Position numbers and translations under genes: made by a program
Shown: one piece after another, positions 22,068 to 32,999 of the stretch
Layout: every line of letters starts with the position of its first letter
Position numbering within the stretch: the stretch's first letter is position 1
Assembly: GCA_963920575.1 (NCBI GenBank)
Contig: OY986975.1
Span: 19,561,897 to 19,625,896 of the forward strand
DNA length: 64,000 bases
Source: Narthecium ossifragum
Lineage: Eukaryota > Streptophyta > Magnoliopsida > Dioscoreales > Nartheciaceae
Direction: 5' to 3'
The notes under the pieces: generated by a model
Told to the model about the DNA's origin: nothing
Database searches by the model: none
What the model saw: the letters and a program-made list of their open reading frames with translations, nothing else

Positions 22068-22942
22068 TTCACATACCGACGATGACGGTTTTGCAGTGTT
22101 GGGTAGGTCAAAGACGGACATCTTGCTACGGCGAAGGCGGTTTGCAGGCCGACGACGAGCTCAACAAAAGAAGGGCGCATGTTCTTGTGCGTTCAGAACA
22201 GGGAAGGAGAGAATATAGAGTGGATAAAAATTGGATTATTAGATTACTTACCTAGAGAAGAAGGATCAAGGAAAGGGACTTAGGTGTCGGGGAAGCCTGC
22301 ATCCCTCTTTGCTAGCCTCGAATCAGAGCAGATGTACCTTAGAGAACTTTGCTCGGCTCAAAGGAGTTGCAGGTCGACAACAAGTAGGAAGAGAGATCGA
22401 AGAGAATCACCGTCACCTTTGACACAATAAACCCATAAGATTGGAATCAAAAGTACTGACAGAAAAAGATCACGGAGGAGCTTCGCATACCGGCGTTGAC
22501 GGTTTCCAGCGTTGGGCAAGTCAACGACGAACGACTTGCTACGGCGAAGGTAGTTTGCAGGTTCTTGTGCGTTCAGACCGGGGAAGGAGAGAATATAGAG
22601 TGGTTAAAAATTGGATGATCAGATTGCTTACCTAGAAAAGAAGGATCAAGGAAGGGGACTTACCCATCAGGGAAGCCAGCATTCCTCTTTGCTAGCCTCA
22701 AATTAGAGCAGACATAGCTGAGAGAACTGTGCTCGACTCAAAGGAGTTGCAGGCCGACAGCGAGTGGGAAGAGAGAAATCGGAGAGAAACACCATCGCCT
22801 TTTAACGCAATAAAACCATAAGATTGGATTCAAAAGTAATGACAAAACATATCGTGAAGGAGCTTCGCATATCAGCGATTGCGGTTTCCAGCGTTGGGGA
22901 GGTCAACGACGGACGACTTGCTACGACGATGGCGGTTTGCAG
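22068..22942. repeat. Tandem repeat of 414, 382 and ~79 bp units
   Basis: Units start at 22068, 22482 and 22864, each with TTCRCATAYCRGCG, followed by GCTACGRCGAWGGCGGTTTGCAGG. Shared blocks include GAAGGAGAGAATATAGAGTGG and the AAAGGAGTTGCAGG block. The third unit stops after the first ~79 bp. The array starts exactly where the old LTR ends. Confidence 0.85.
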
Positions 22943-23055
22943 GTGTAGTCAATCCACGTCCATGGCTCAATATTCATCGATGTTGTGTTGATGAGACAGC
23001 AGCGGAGGAAGATCTCATCACTTCCGGCAATGGAGCAGAGTAACCCCGACCGGAT

Positions 23056-23300
23056 CTGACCAGATCTAGAACGCTCTTGGCTTCAAAGGGGAGGTAGCGG
23101 ACAATGGCGGACAGATATGGCAAGAAGACCTCACACGGTGGCGCTCTCTCTCACCCTCTCGATCTCTCCTCCGAGCGACCAGATCTGACCGGATCTGGAA
23201 CGCTCTTGGCTTAGATTCGAGGTAGCGGCCGGAGGTGGACAGATCCCACAAGGAGCCCTCACTCGGCGCCGTCGACCTCGCGCGATAGCGCTGTCTCTCT
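23056..23300. repeat. Tandem duplication of a ~120-bp GC-rich unit
   Basis: GAACGCTCTTGGCTT followed by GAGGTAGCGG occurs at about 23068-23100 and about 23200-23230, with the CTCTCTCTY-rich tracts between them also similar. Two diverged copies. Confidence 0.65.
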
Positions 23301-23551
23301 TTCACTCTCTCCATCTCTCCCCCCACTGACCGCTCCAGTCGACGACGACCACATCCCTTCTTCCTACTCCTCGGCAACAACCACCTAGTTGCATCCCGCC
23401 CACGCGCCCTTCTACGCCGCTGACGACCCCCGCGACGAGATGATCGACCCCTCACGCAATGACCGCCAACTCTTGCTTTGCCAGACGCACGCGAAAAGAG
23501 GATAACCTCGAAACCGGGCTTAACCCTACTTAACCCAGAAATGATATTTTC

Positions 23552-23618
23552 ACCGTGTTTGGGGATAACACGAGGTTAAGGTGGGATAACCCCACCTTAT
23601 CCCCGAACCAAACATGCG
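23552..23618. repeat. Short foldback
   Basis: GTTTGGGGATAA...AAGGTGGG pairs with CCCCACCTTATCCCC...AAAC about 25 bases further on, with one unpaired insert in the left arm. It may be the end of a MITE whose other end I cannot place. Confidence 0.5.
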
Positions 23619-23830
23619 CTAAAAGAATGAAATCCCTTGCTTTAGAAAGGATATCATCATAAAAACACGGATTCCTTCAACTTTCTCGCCGACCTTGCTC
23701 TTGCCAATGAGGGGAGGGCGGAGAGGGGAGCATGTCAGCCTCTCAACATGTACATTAAGTAAAGAGATAGAAAGAGAGGATGGGAGACAAAGAAAGCATA
23801 AGGTGGGAAGATGGGAGATCGGATATTACA

Positions 23831-23965
23831 AGGTATTTCTTCAAATATTTTCATACATTTTTTTTAAATATGACCAGGTATTACATGAATTAAATTACCA
23901 TGTATTTGTTTAATGATATTACCAGGTATTTCATGAAACATTACCAGGTATTTCTTGAAATATTA
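23831..23965. repeat. Degenerate tandem repeat of TTACCAGGTATTTCATGAAA
   Basis: About five imperfect copies, 20-40 bp apart, in AT-rich DNA. The last two copies are the most alike. Confidence 0.7.
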
Positions 23966-24473
23966 GCTGATAAGCCTTTACAATTACTCTTGGTACCCAC
24001 GCTCCATCCAACTCTATCCTCCTCCACGCCTCTAAACCCACTACCCTGAGGCCAATGGAGGAGTGCATTCGACCGTACCGGCGCATACGAGAGGCGGACA
24101 TCATCGCCACCGTGTCAGAGCTCCGCCTCCAAGTCACGGACCCCCGATGTAGCAAAAACTCACCGCTGCGACGTCTGGCACGACACGGCTGCCATTGTCT
24201 TCTCCACCGGCTCGCCAGCCACCCTCCCTCCTCTCTCATATTACTCAAATACGGTGTCAGACGACATTTAAAGCATAAAGAGAAACCGGGTGGGAGAGAG
24301 AGAGGAGGTTGGGTGACATGGCAAACCGGATGACGTGATCAAAGGTATTTTGGTCTCCAGTTTATGGATTTGGCATATTTTGTAAACAAACACAAAAGTG
24401 TCCCTCAATTCACAAATCAAAAGACAAGTGGATTTAATAAGAAAATTACTCAAAAAAGACTATCTTGAATTTA

Positions 24474-25158
24474 GGGTGCGTTTGCTTGCGCGAATCGCTG
24501 GTGCACCCTGATCGTGTGATGCATGCATGCATCGGCCATCTAATGTTGGTGTTTGGTTTGCCTTTGGGATCATATGATGCAACATGATCTCATTTAAACT
24601 GGAAGGGAGGATTCGACGGCTGAGAACCCGTCATAGTAGGATCGGCGGAAAGGGGACCTCGCTGGAGCTCGGGACCAAGAGAGGAGGGGTCGTGGGACGC
24701 GAGGGAGTCGATCCATCGGGTCGGATAAAGTCATTGGGCTACGTAGACGATAGATCCGAAAGGGGGCGACGACGGTGCTTTGAAGGGGACGGAAACGTGA
24801 GCAATGGAGAGAGAGGTGGTCAGCGAATCTCGTCTGGTCACGGGTGGAGAAGGGTCGCCGATCGACGAGACAACCAAATCTGGAACTGAACGGGGTTAAG
24901 AAGGGCGGAGGTGGACTCCTCACTAGAGTAGGTTCGCCGGTGAAGAGCTTGGGAGAAGCCGGAGAACTGGGAGAGATGACGTCCTTGATGAAGGGTCAGT
25001 GCCGGGTTCGCCGGTGAAAAGCTCACGCAATGGTGTATGATGCATGAAATCAACTGAAAATGCATCGTGGGATGCATGTGTCGCGCGATGCACCGTGAAA
25101 CCAAACAGTGGATCGGGCGGGGTGTCAGGGTGCATGATACACCCCAACCAAACAGCCC
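24474..25158. mobile_element. Harbinger-like MITE, 685 bp, with GC-rich interior
   Basis: Left end GGGTGCGTTTGCTTG and right end (reverse complement) GGGCTGTTTGGTTGGGG form short imperfect terminal inverted repeats, flanked by TTTA on both sides. The middle (about 24600-25020) is far more GC-rich than the ends and could be a captured gene piece, but I recognise no protein in it. Confidence 0.6.
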
Positions 25159-25269
25159 TTTAGTAACTCAACATGTCAATACTTAAACTGATTCACATTA
25201 ATCAAGAATATCATATGTGCGTGCAAATTAGAAAATATATTGCGTAAAGATATGAGACTCATTTAGAAA

Positions 25270-25977
25270 CTTACAGGTACCGGCTTTTCCAATACTTCCC
25301 ATTCCTACTAACTTCCTTTTCTTTCAATGTCTGCATGATTTTATATCACGGATTAGTGAATCAAACACCTACAAGACTAAGTGATAGCAACATCAATAGA
25401 GATCATCTCAAAAAAACTTACACCAACCCTTGCTACCCTCCTTCTCGTCTTCCACATGAGGTCTGCCGACTTCTTCATGCTGGTCATTCGTACGAGCCGC
25501 CCGCTCGTAAGCTCGAGTACCAGACGCACAGCCGGGATCGCGTCCCCAGCTCTTGCCAATGTTGACAACAGTGGACTGGGCTGGATGGGCTCGAGCCCGC
25601 TGGACGGGGCGGTAGGCCGGAGAGAGAGAGATAGAGAGGGAGGTGGCCGCCGCAAGGGAGAGGCCGGCTCGGCGGCCGTCGGATCGGAATCGGAGAGGGA
25701 GGGGGCAGGGACTGAGGGCGATGATGATGACGGACCGGAGGGGTTGAGTGGCGGAGGAGCGGGTGGCGGAGAAGACGGCGACGAAGAGGAGAGAGGGGCC
25801 GGAGAGCTTCGCCCGGAGGAATGGAGGGTCCCCGGAGTTGAGGGGCGCCTTCAGAGTGTGGGGCTCGCCGGCGAAGGTGACTGAGGAGGCTATGGAGGCT
25901 GCGGTGGATGGAGGTGAGAGTGGCTGCGAGGTTAAGGGGGAGGAGGAGAGGGAGTGGAGGTGGTTGAGGTGTCGCAA
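25270..25977 (-). CDS. Unrecognised GC-rich candidate gene (first exon plus a short second exon)
   Basis: Not a family I know. Minus-strand frames from 25977 are Ser/Pro/Ala-rich. The frame ending KSADLMWKTRRRVARVG meets a good donor (GTAAGT) near 25423. A short open exon follows after an acceptor at about 25330 (TLKEKEVSRNGKYWKSR), again ending at a GTAAGT donor near 25275. The phases agree. If real, further exons should lie below 25270, but that stretch is occupied by a MITE. The arrangement could be a broken gene or chance in GC-rich DNA. The Ser/Pro-rich N-terminal frame loosely resembles an organelle-targeting peptide. Confidence 0.25.
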
Positions 25978-26258
25978 GGGTGGAGGTGGTTGCTGGCTAT
26001 GTCGCTGGTGTTGATGGGGTGGTCGGAGATGGGAGATGGTGCGCTTGGAGTGGAGATGGCGGCTGGAGGAGAGGGGAGTGGTTGGATGAGAGGGGGTTAG
26101 GGTTAGGTGAAGGGGGTAGATGGATGACTGCGATTGGATGAGGAAAAGGGGGTGAATGGTGGATGATGGAAGGGTTGAAGGGATCCAATGAATCCCAGCC
26201 TTTGAACACTCTAGGGATTAGAGCGAGCCCAAATCCAAATGGGTCCCAATTTCATTAA

Positions 26259-26539
26259 GGTCTCGTTTGGTAAGGAATTGGTAAGGGGTTAATTTTATTT
26301 TGGGATTAAGGGAATTTATTTCAGATTTTAAGTATAATTTTGTAATAATTATTTAAAATAAGAGAAAAGTAGAGTGGATAATGAGAATAACTTTATAATG
26401 ATTACTTGAAATAAGGGAAATAATGTTTGGAGTTAATGGGTGGAATAAGTAGTAGATTCGGAAATATTTCAGAAATATTTCCCTCCTTAACCCGGATTAA
26501 GAGTCATTTTTGAAATTTATTCCCGTATAAAACGAGGGC
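26259..26539. mobile_element. Tourist-like MITE, 281 bp, TSD TAA
   Basis: Ends GGTCTCGTTTGGTA and (reverse complement) GCCCTCGTTTTATA are terminal inverted repeats. TAA lies directly outside each end (26256-26258 and 26540-26542), the usual PIF/Harbinger target duplication. The interior is AT-rich with no coding capacity. Confidence 0.75.
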
Positions 26540-26542
26540 TAA

Positions 26543-26850
26543 TATTTTCCTCCCACATCCTCTATTACATGAAAAAAAATTTGTGTACATCGCTAAAAAG
26601 CCATGTACATTGCACATGGCTTACGTGGCCATGTATTATTGGCTTACGTGGTGGGGACCAGTGGATGTGATTGGATCTGGAACGTTGAAAGTAACCATGT
26701 ACGATGCACATGCCTACGTGACATGTACCCCAATCACTTCTCCTATCACATTACGCTACTTTTAGTAATCATTCGAAAGACTTTAGAAAGGGATAAAGCC
26801 CTAATAAGTAAGGGACAGTGTCCTATTACAAACTAGTAATAGAGAAGTAA
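26543..26850. other. No gene; short palindromic stretch
   Basis: Contains the near-palindrome AGCCATGTACATTGCACATGGCT near 26598-26622 in split form and a related block near 26695-26730. Otherwise nothing recognised before the LINE. Confidence 0.4.
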
Positions 26851-28144
26851 ATGAAAAGAGCGGCGGATCTGCTGGAGGAGCGGCATACGGCATGGACGCT
26901 GGTGGTGCGAGGGAAGTACATATGGGAAGGGGTTTTGCCAACAGGGACGATACCTCAGAAGTCTTCGCCCCTTTGGAAGTCGGTTTGTAGGGCGGCGCGT
27001 CTGCTAAACCAGGATATCCGATGGGTTCCATGTGTGGGTAGTAGGTTGCGGTTTCTGGAAGACTGGTGGTGTCGCGCCCCGACCCGCAGAGCGCACCCGG
27101 GCCGGGACACGAGGGGGGAAAAACGAACACCACAACCACTAGCCTCAACTGGCGGAAACAGTTGAGACTAAGGCCCAGCTGACGGAAACAGCTGGACAGC
27201 ACAAAGAAAGAGCGGAAGCAAGCTACTAAACCACAGCTATTAACATTTATTACAAAAACGGTAATAAAAGAGTTAACAGAGTTTAGTACAGCAAACCACA
27301 AGGGATCAACAGTCCCCAAAAAGAAACTGCAACACCCACCGGGGTCTCCGCGAAGGCGCACACGAACCCATCCTGACCCTCAGACATGGTCAGGATCCGG
27401 CCCGCTGCCACGAGACGACCGAGGGGGTAACACTGGGACAGAGCGGCCACCTGCACCTGCAACAAACACAGTCCAGGTAGGCATGAGCAACAGCTCAGCA
27501 GGGTCCTACTCTACAACTCCCACACACACAAGGGTAAAGCAACCGGACACACTCTGATGCCAAATACCGAAGCTTGCCAAGGATCCCACAATCCCATCAA
27601 TAACCCGAAGGGTTCCTGTCCTAGGTGCGTATCTCCGATAACGCCACTGCTCAGGGGTGGGCAACTCCGACATTCCCTGACACAGGGTGGACACGACGCA
27701 ACCAGTAGGATCCCCTTCTCCAAGCGGGATCTCCGCACTTGGCGGAACAACCGAAGTTAAGACTACCATCACTCGGTACTCTAAGCAGCAGAGTCAACAC
27801 CCACCCAACCTATCCTAGCATGTCTAATGCACAGGAAAAAGGGCAGGATAAGTATGATAAAGCTGTAAACAAACAACACAGCAAGGGCATACCTTCGGCC
27901 CATTTATACTAAACACTCCCGAGGGTCATGACTCCCTCGGTTCATCACAAAGCGGTAAGGGCATACCGTCAGCCCATTTATTCTACACACCTGGGAGGCA
28001 TCACCCTCCCAGTTCAACCACAAAGCGATGAGCATTCATACATAATTCATTACAGGATAAACCCCGAGGGTAAAACCGTAAAAAGTCACTTGCATGCGAA
28101 GCCCCGCGGGCAAAACTCTTGAAAAACCCTCTCTGCTACTAAAG

Positions 28145-28449
28145 GATCGATCCTCACCTAGGGAAGGATCGATCATCCAAGCAACAGTGAGCTTCCCTCG
28201 CTGTCGAGCCAAAGAAGATCGATCATTCCTCCCAGGGAGATCGATCTCTTTGGTGGCAGAGGGCACCCTTCCAGTCGCACCAGGGAAGATCGATCCTTCC
28301 TCCCAGGAAGATCGATCATTCTCGGGACGAAGGGTAACCATGCTTACCCAGGCCCCATGATCGATCTCCTCCCATAAGAAGATCGATCATGTGCTGGGCG
28401 CAGCAAGCCCACACCAGAGGACCGATCCTTCCTCCCAGAAGGATCGATC
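28145..28449. repeat. Cluster of five paired GATCGATC palindromes, 22 bp apart
   Basis: Starts of the 8-mers are 28145/28167, 28217/28239, 28288/28310, 28359/28381 and 28420/28442 (the first of the last pair is GACCGATC). Each pair is exactly 22 bp start to start with a 14-bp spacer, often CTTCCTCCCAGGAA-like. Pairs repeat every 60-72 bp. Confidence 0.95.
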
Positions 28450-29006
28450 ACCCAAAGATGGGTTCCGGCGTGCTTCCGGCCGGAGAACCGCCGGAAAACA
28501 CAACCAAACCCCACCAAACTTGGTGGGTTGGTAGATCTGAGTACAACGAGGCTACTCAAGGCCTCAAAACCGGGAAAGAACAACTCCACAAGGAGATCTA
28601 AGCAAAACAAAACCCGGATACAAAACCCTCAAACAGCCGGAGTTTAGAAGAAGACCCTACCTCCTCAGAGCAGCTTCGATCCACGAAGACTAGCCACGGA
28701 TCTTCCTCGCCTCGCCACGAACCCAACGAGCCTTCAAGCTCCAGGAGAGGTGGCCGGAGGAGGAAGAACGGAGGAGAGAAAGGAGCGGTCGGAACATGGG
28801 AAGAAGCAGAGCATTCGCGGGAAAGAAGAAGAAGAGGGGAAGGAAGGAGGGGGAGGGGAAGGGGGTAAGGCCGGGGAAAGCCGGAGAAACCGCAGGAAAG
28901 GCAAAGGAGGGGAGCAAAAGTCTCCCCTCCCCTGACAGGGGAAGCGACGGCCACCGCGATGGCCGTCCTTCGAAAGCCACCGACAAAGACTTCCAGGCAC
29001 ACGTAG

Positions 29007-29078
29007 GATCGATCATCCTTGCATGCATGATCGATCCTGCTAGCAACAGGATCGATCTTCACCCCAAGGTGATCGATC
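29007..29078. repeat. Two further paired GATCGATC palindromes
   Basis: 8-mers start at 29007/29029 (22 bp) and 29050/29071 (21 bp), near the other end of the same solo LTR. The spacer sequence differs from the upstream cluster. Confidence 0.95.
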
Positions 29079-29795
29079 TTCTGTGCCCTGAAAAGCAAAC
29101 TTGGGCTGGGACTCAGGCCCAAGCCCAGAACCCCCAACCTCGGGTCCACCTAACCTTTCTAACAAATACAACCATCAAGCAAGGCCTGTGTGTGCACAGC
29201 CAGTGTGAAAACGACCGCCAAGGCGCAATTTCCCAAATTGCCCTTGGAGTAAACAACAAGCCGAAGGGATGGAGGGACGGGTCCTCACAGGTGGTTTGGG
29301 GAGGAGGCTCTGGTCCGGCGTCCATGTCCGGTGAGTGCTGGGGGAAGCTCACGGGCGGTGAAGTTGTCTGACTTTATGGCTGAGCTTGGCGGTTGGAATC
29401 AGGACCGGTTGGCAGAGCATTTAGCGCCGGAGTTAGTAGAACAGATTGTACAAACGGAGATTAATACCGCTGCAACGGTAGATGCATATCGGTGGATGGG
29501 TAGCACCTCTGGTGTGGTTACAACTTCTGCTTGTTACAAGCTGATAGAATCGCGGCAGGTGATGGGTTCAAACATGGGTGATATGCAGAGCTGGTGGTGG
29601 CGAGCGTGGCGCGCTCAGGCAGGACCAAGGGTGAGGTTCTTCTTATGGAGGCTGTTGCAGCTTAAGCTCCCAACTCTCTCGTCGCTCTAGGCGGTTGGCG
29701 TAAACAGTGATAAGGGTTGCCGGCGGTGTGGTGGGGAGGAGGAAAGTATTGAGCACATTTTTTTCCAATGTCCGTTTGCAACCCATACTTGGAGG

Positions 29796-30515
29796 ATGGT
29801 GACACAGGGGTGCCCTATGGTGGACCTAATTAATTGGGATTTTGATTCCTGCAGCCGTTGGTTGGGGATAAGTAAGAAGGATGAAGATACACACCGGGTG
29901 AAGTCACTTGTTGCCTATACCCTTTGGTGCCTATGGAAATCCCGTTGTATGCTTGTGTATGAACAAGAAGACGATTCGGTACAAAATATCAGTAGGCGCA
30001 TACAATGGTTGGTTAAGGAGTACTTGATGGTTCATGGGAAGAGATCTGAGGGAGAGCGGCGAGCAAGGCCTAATTGGGACGGACTACATATCCAGGTGGA
30101 TGCGTCGGTGGGTCAGGATGGTAGAAGTACCGGTATGGGGGCTGTTTGTGTGGATGATGATGGTGATGTTGCTTGGACAGCGTCTATGGTGGAGGAGTTC
30201 ATTGATGATGATGTGTTACGAGGAGAATCGGGTGCTATTAGATTAGCAATGGTGGAAGCAGTTAGGAGGGGGGCATCCTCAGTGGTTGTGGAAAGTGATT
30301 CGATGGCAGCTGTGAATCTTCTTACTAGTAAATTTACACCTCTGGGCAGCCTTCTTCCCGTTCTCCAGGATATTTGGTGGACAGCAGGACGATTTCGTTC
30401 CATTCAGTTTCAAACTATCCCCAGAGAAGATAACTATAGGGAGGATTTTGTAGCGCGGCAGGTGCGGCAAATTGATGCTATGGTGGTTGGGCATTCCCTT
30501 GTAGGGGTGACCTAA
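29796..30515 (+). CDS. LINE-encoded RNase H domain, open frame
   Basis: 239 open codons. The first third is the end of the zf-RVT region (LVAYTLWCLWKSRCMLVYEQ). The RNase H fold follows, with the expected acidic positions: Asp in IQVDASVG, Glu in GESGAIRL, Asp in VVVESDSMAAVN and the final acidic residue in PREDNYREDFVARQV. RNase H degrades RNA in the RNA-DNA hybrid made during retrotransposition. It has no independent start and is only a piece of the broken LINE. Confidence 0.75.
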   Translation: MVTQGCPMVDLINWDFDSCSRWLGISKKDEDTHRVKSLVAYTLWCLWKSRCMLVYEQEDDSVQNISRRIQWLVKEYLMVHGKRSEGERRARPNWDGLHIQVDASVGQDGRSTGMGAVCVDDDGDVAWTASMVEEFIDDDVLRGESGAIRLAMVEAVRRGASSVVVESDSMAAVNLLTSKFTPLGSLLPVLQDIWWTAGRFRSIQFQTIPREDNYREDFVARQVRQIDAMVVGHSLVGVT

Positions 30516-30589
30516 CTGGTGGCTTGTATGATTAGTTGTCACGCTAGTCTCTAGGCTTATCTTTTCAAAAAAAAATGAATAGACAACAA

Positions 30590-31090
30590 AGCTCATAATG
30601 TTAAGCCTTCCAAGAGGGCCCATGAAGGCCCAGTTCTATGGGGGGATCACTCTGGGCTCTTGTCTCGGATCCAGGTCATGGGCCTCGAGGAATGGGCCTG
30701 GCCCCTCTGGTGGACGTGACTCAGGCTGGGGTTTAGCTGTATCAATCATCCCCATCATTACGCCGGCGACCACAACCGGCGTGGCAACCGTGCTCTCTCC
30801 TCTTCTTCCATCTAGCATCCACGTTATAATAGCCGCCATCAATGCCGGCGGCTCTCTGATTGTCTCCCTCCTCGCCGAAGCCATGTATCGGCCACCGCCA
30901 AGGAAGGGAGGATGTCTAGTAGACGAGTGCGTTTATCTCGGTTTCTCTTCTCACATGTTAGCCGTGTTGACGTTTTTATAGCTTCGTTGTCAGGCTGGTC
31001 TTCGTCGGAATCTTTTCAACACGGGATGACCTAGGCCTCTAACGGACGCTAGGCCCGGTTGGTCCAGCGTTGTCACCGACTCACCGAGGC
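30590..31090. other. Unrecognised moderately GC-rich stretch
   Basis: A + strand frame (30598-30981) has hydrophobic segments, and a minus-strand frame covers the same bases. Neither resembles a family I know. It follows directly after the LINE tail and may be original host sequence. Confidence 0.25.
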
Positions 31091-31660
31091 TATTAATTAG
31101 TTGTTGCATCATGACGAAAATGAGTTAGACGAAGAGGAACATCAGGCCCAAAGAGATACCAATCATGGGGCTCACATGCATGCGCCCATGGAATTGCCTC
31201 CACTACATGATGTTTAGAGGCAACAAGTACCATAACATAGACCACTTGCATTTTCTTTTGCACACACTTGACACCATTGACCATCCCATACATCCTACGC
31301 ATGATTGGAGCAAGGTAGTCGGCCAAGGCCTCTCCTTCCGGGGCACCTGAACTTATGATAGCATAGCAATTAAAATCACCTCTATAAATACTCTTTTTAA
31401 TTATTCTGCGGTAATTATGGAGGATTTCGAAGAAAATACTATCAGTACTTCCACGCAGCAGAATGTTAAGAAGTGACAGTAATTCAACAGATTTAGAGAT
31501 GCAGAGTCTCTATAACCTAGAAAATTCAACACCGATTCCTCGTCGCCATCGAGAACTCAAAGTTTGCAAAATGAGAAGAAGAAAGCACACCAAAATGGAA
31601 ACAATACATTAAAACTTAGGCACACAAAACTAAAATCACATCATGAAGAAACGGGAAGAA
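31091..31660. other. No gene recognised
   Basis: A 77-codon minus-strand frame (31093-31326) is present but matches nothing I know. No repeats seen. Confidence 0.35.
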
Positions 31661-31667
31661 AGGGAGC

Positions 31668-32993
<1,326 letters not shown>

Positions 32994-32999
32994 ATCCTT

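Larger units (their letters stand above)
27070..29289 (-). mobile_element. Solo LTR, 2220 bp, Tekay-like family, TSD GGTGG
   Basis: Starts TGTCGCGCCCCG and ends GGGTCCTCACA, with GGTGG on both sides (27065-27069 and 29290-29294). It is related end to end to the LTRs at 18945, 20901 and the old LTR at 18232-22067, so the orientation is the same (transcribed on minus). There is no internal region. It holds seven paired GATCGATC modules (see separate entries). Insertion into the LINE restores the LINE frame if the LTR and one TSD are removed. Confidence 0.9.
26851..30580 (+). mobile_element. 5'-truncated LINE with RNase H domain, split by a solo LTR
   Basis: The coding strand is +. Segment 26851-27069 reads the post-RT region (SPLWKSVCRAARLL, FLEDWW). 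After the LTR insertion it resumes at 29290, through a zf-RVT domain (FFLWRLLQLKLPTL, then CRRCGGEEESIEHIFFQCPF) and an RNase H domain (29796-30515). An in-frame TAG at 29687-29689 splits the zf-RVT part. The reverse transcriptase and endonuclease are missing. An A-rich tail at 30566-30575 marks the 3' end. This is an L1-type plant LINE, dead by truncation and stop. Confidence 0.85.

Noticed and set aside
25381..26014. Gly/Glu-rich + strand frames opposite the candidate gene
   Set aside because: Low complexity and antisense to a frame with better splice signals.
28598..29149. Long open frames in the solo LTR
   Set aside because: GC-rich LTR sequence with no domain; no similarity to a protein that I can see.
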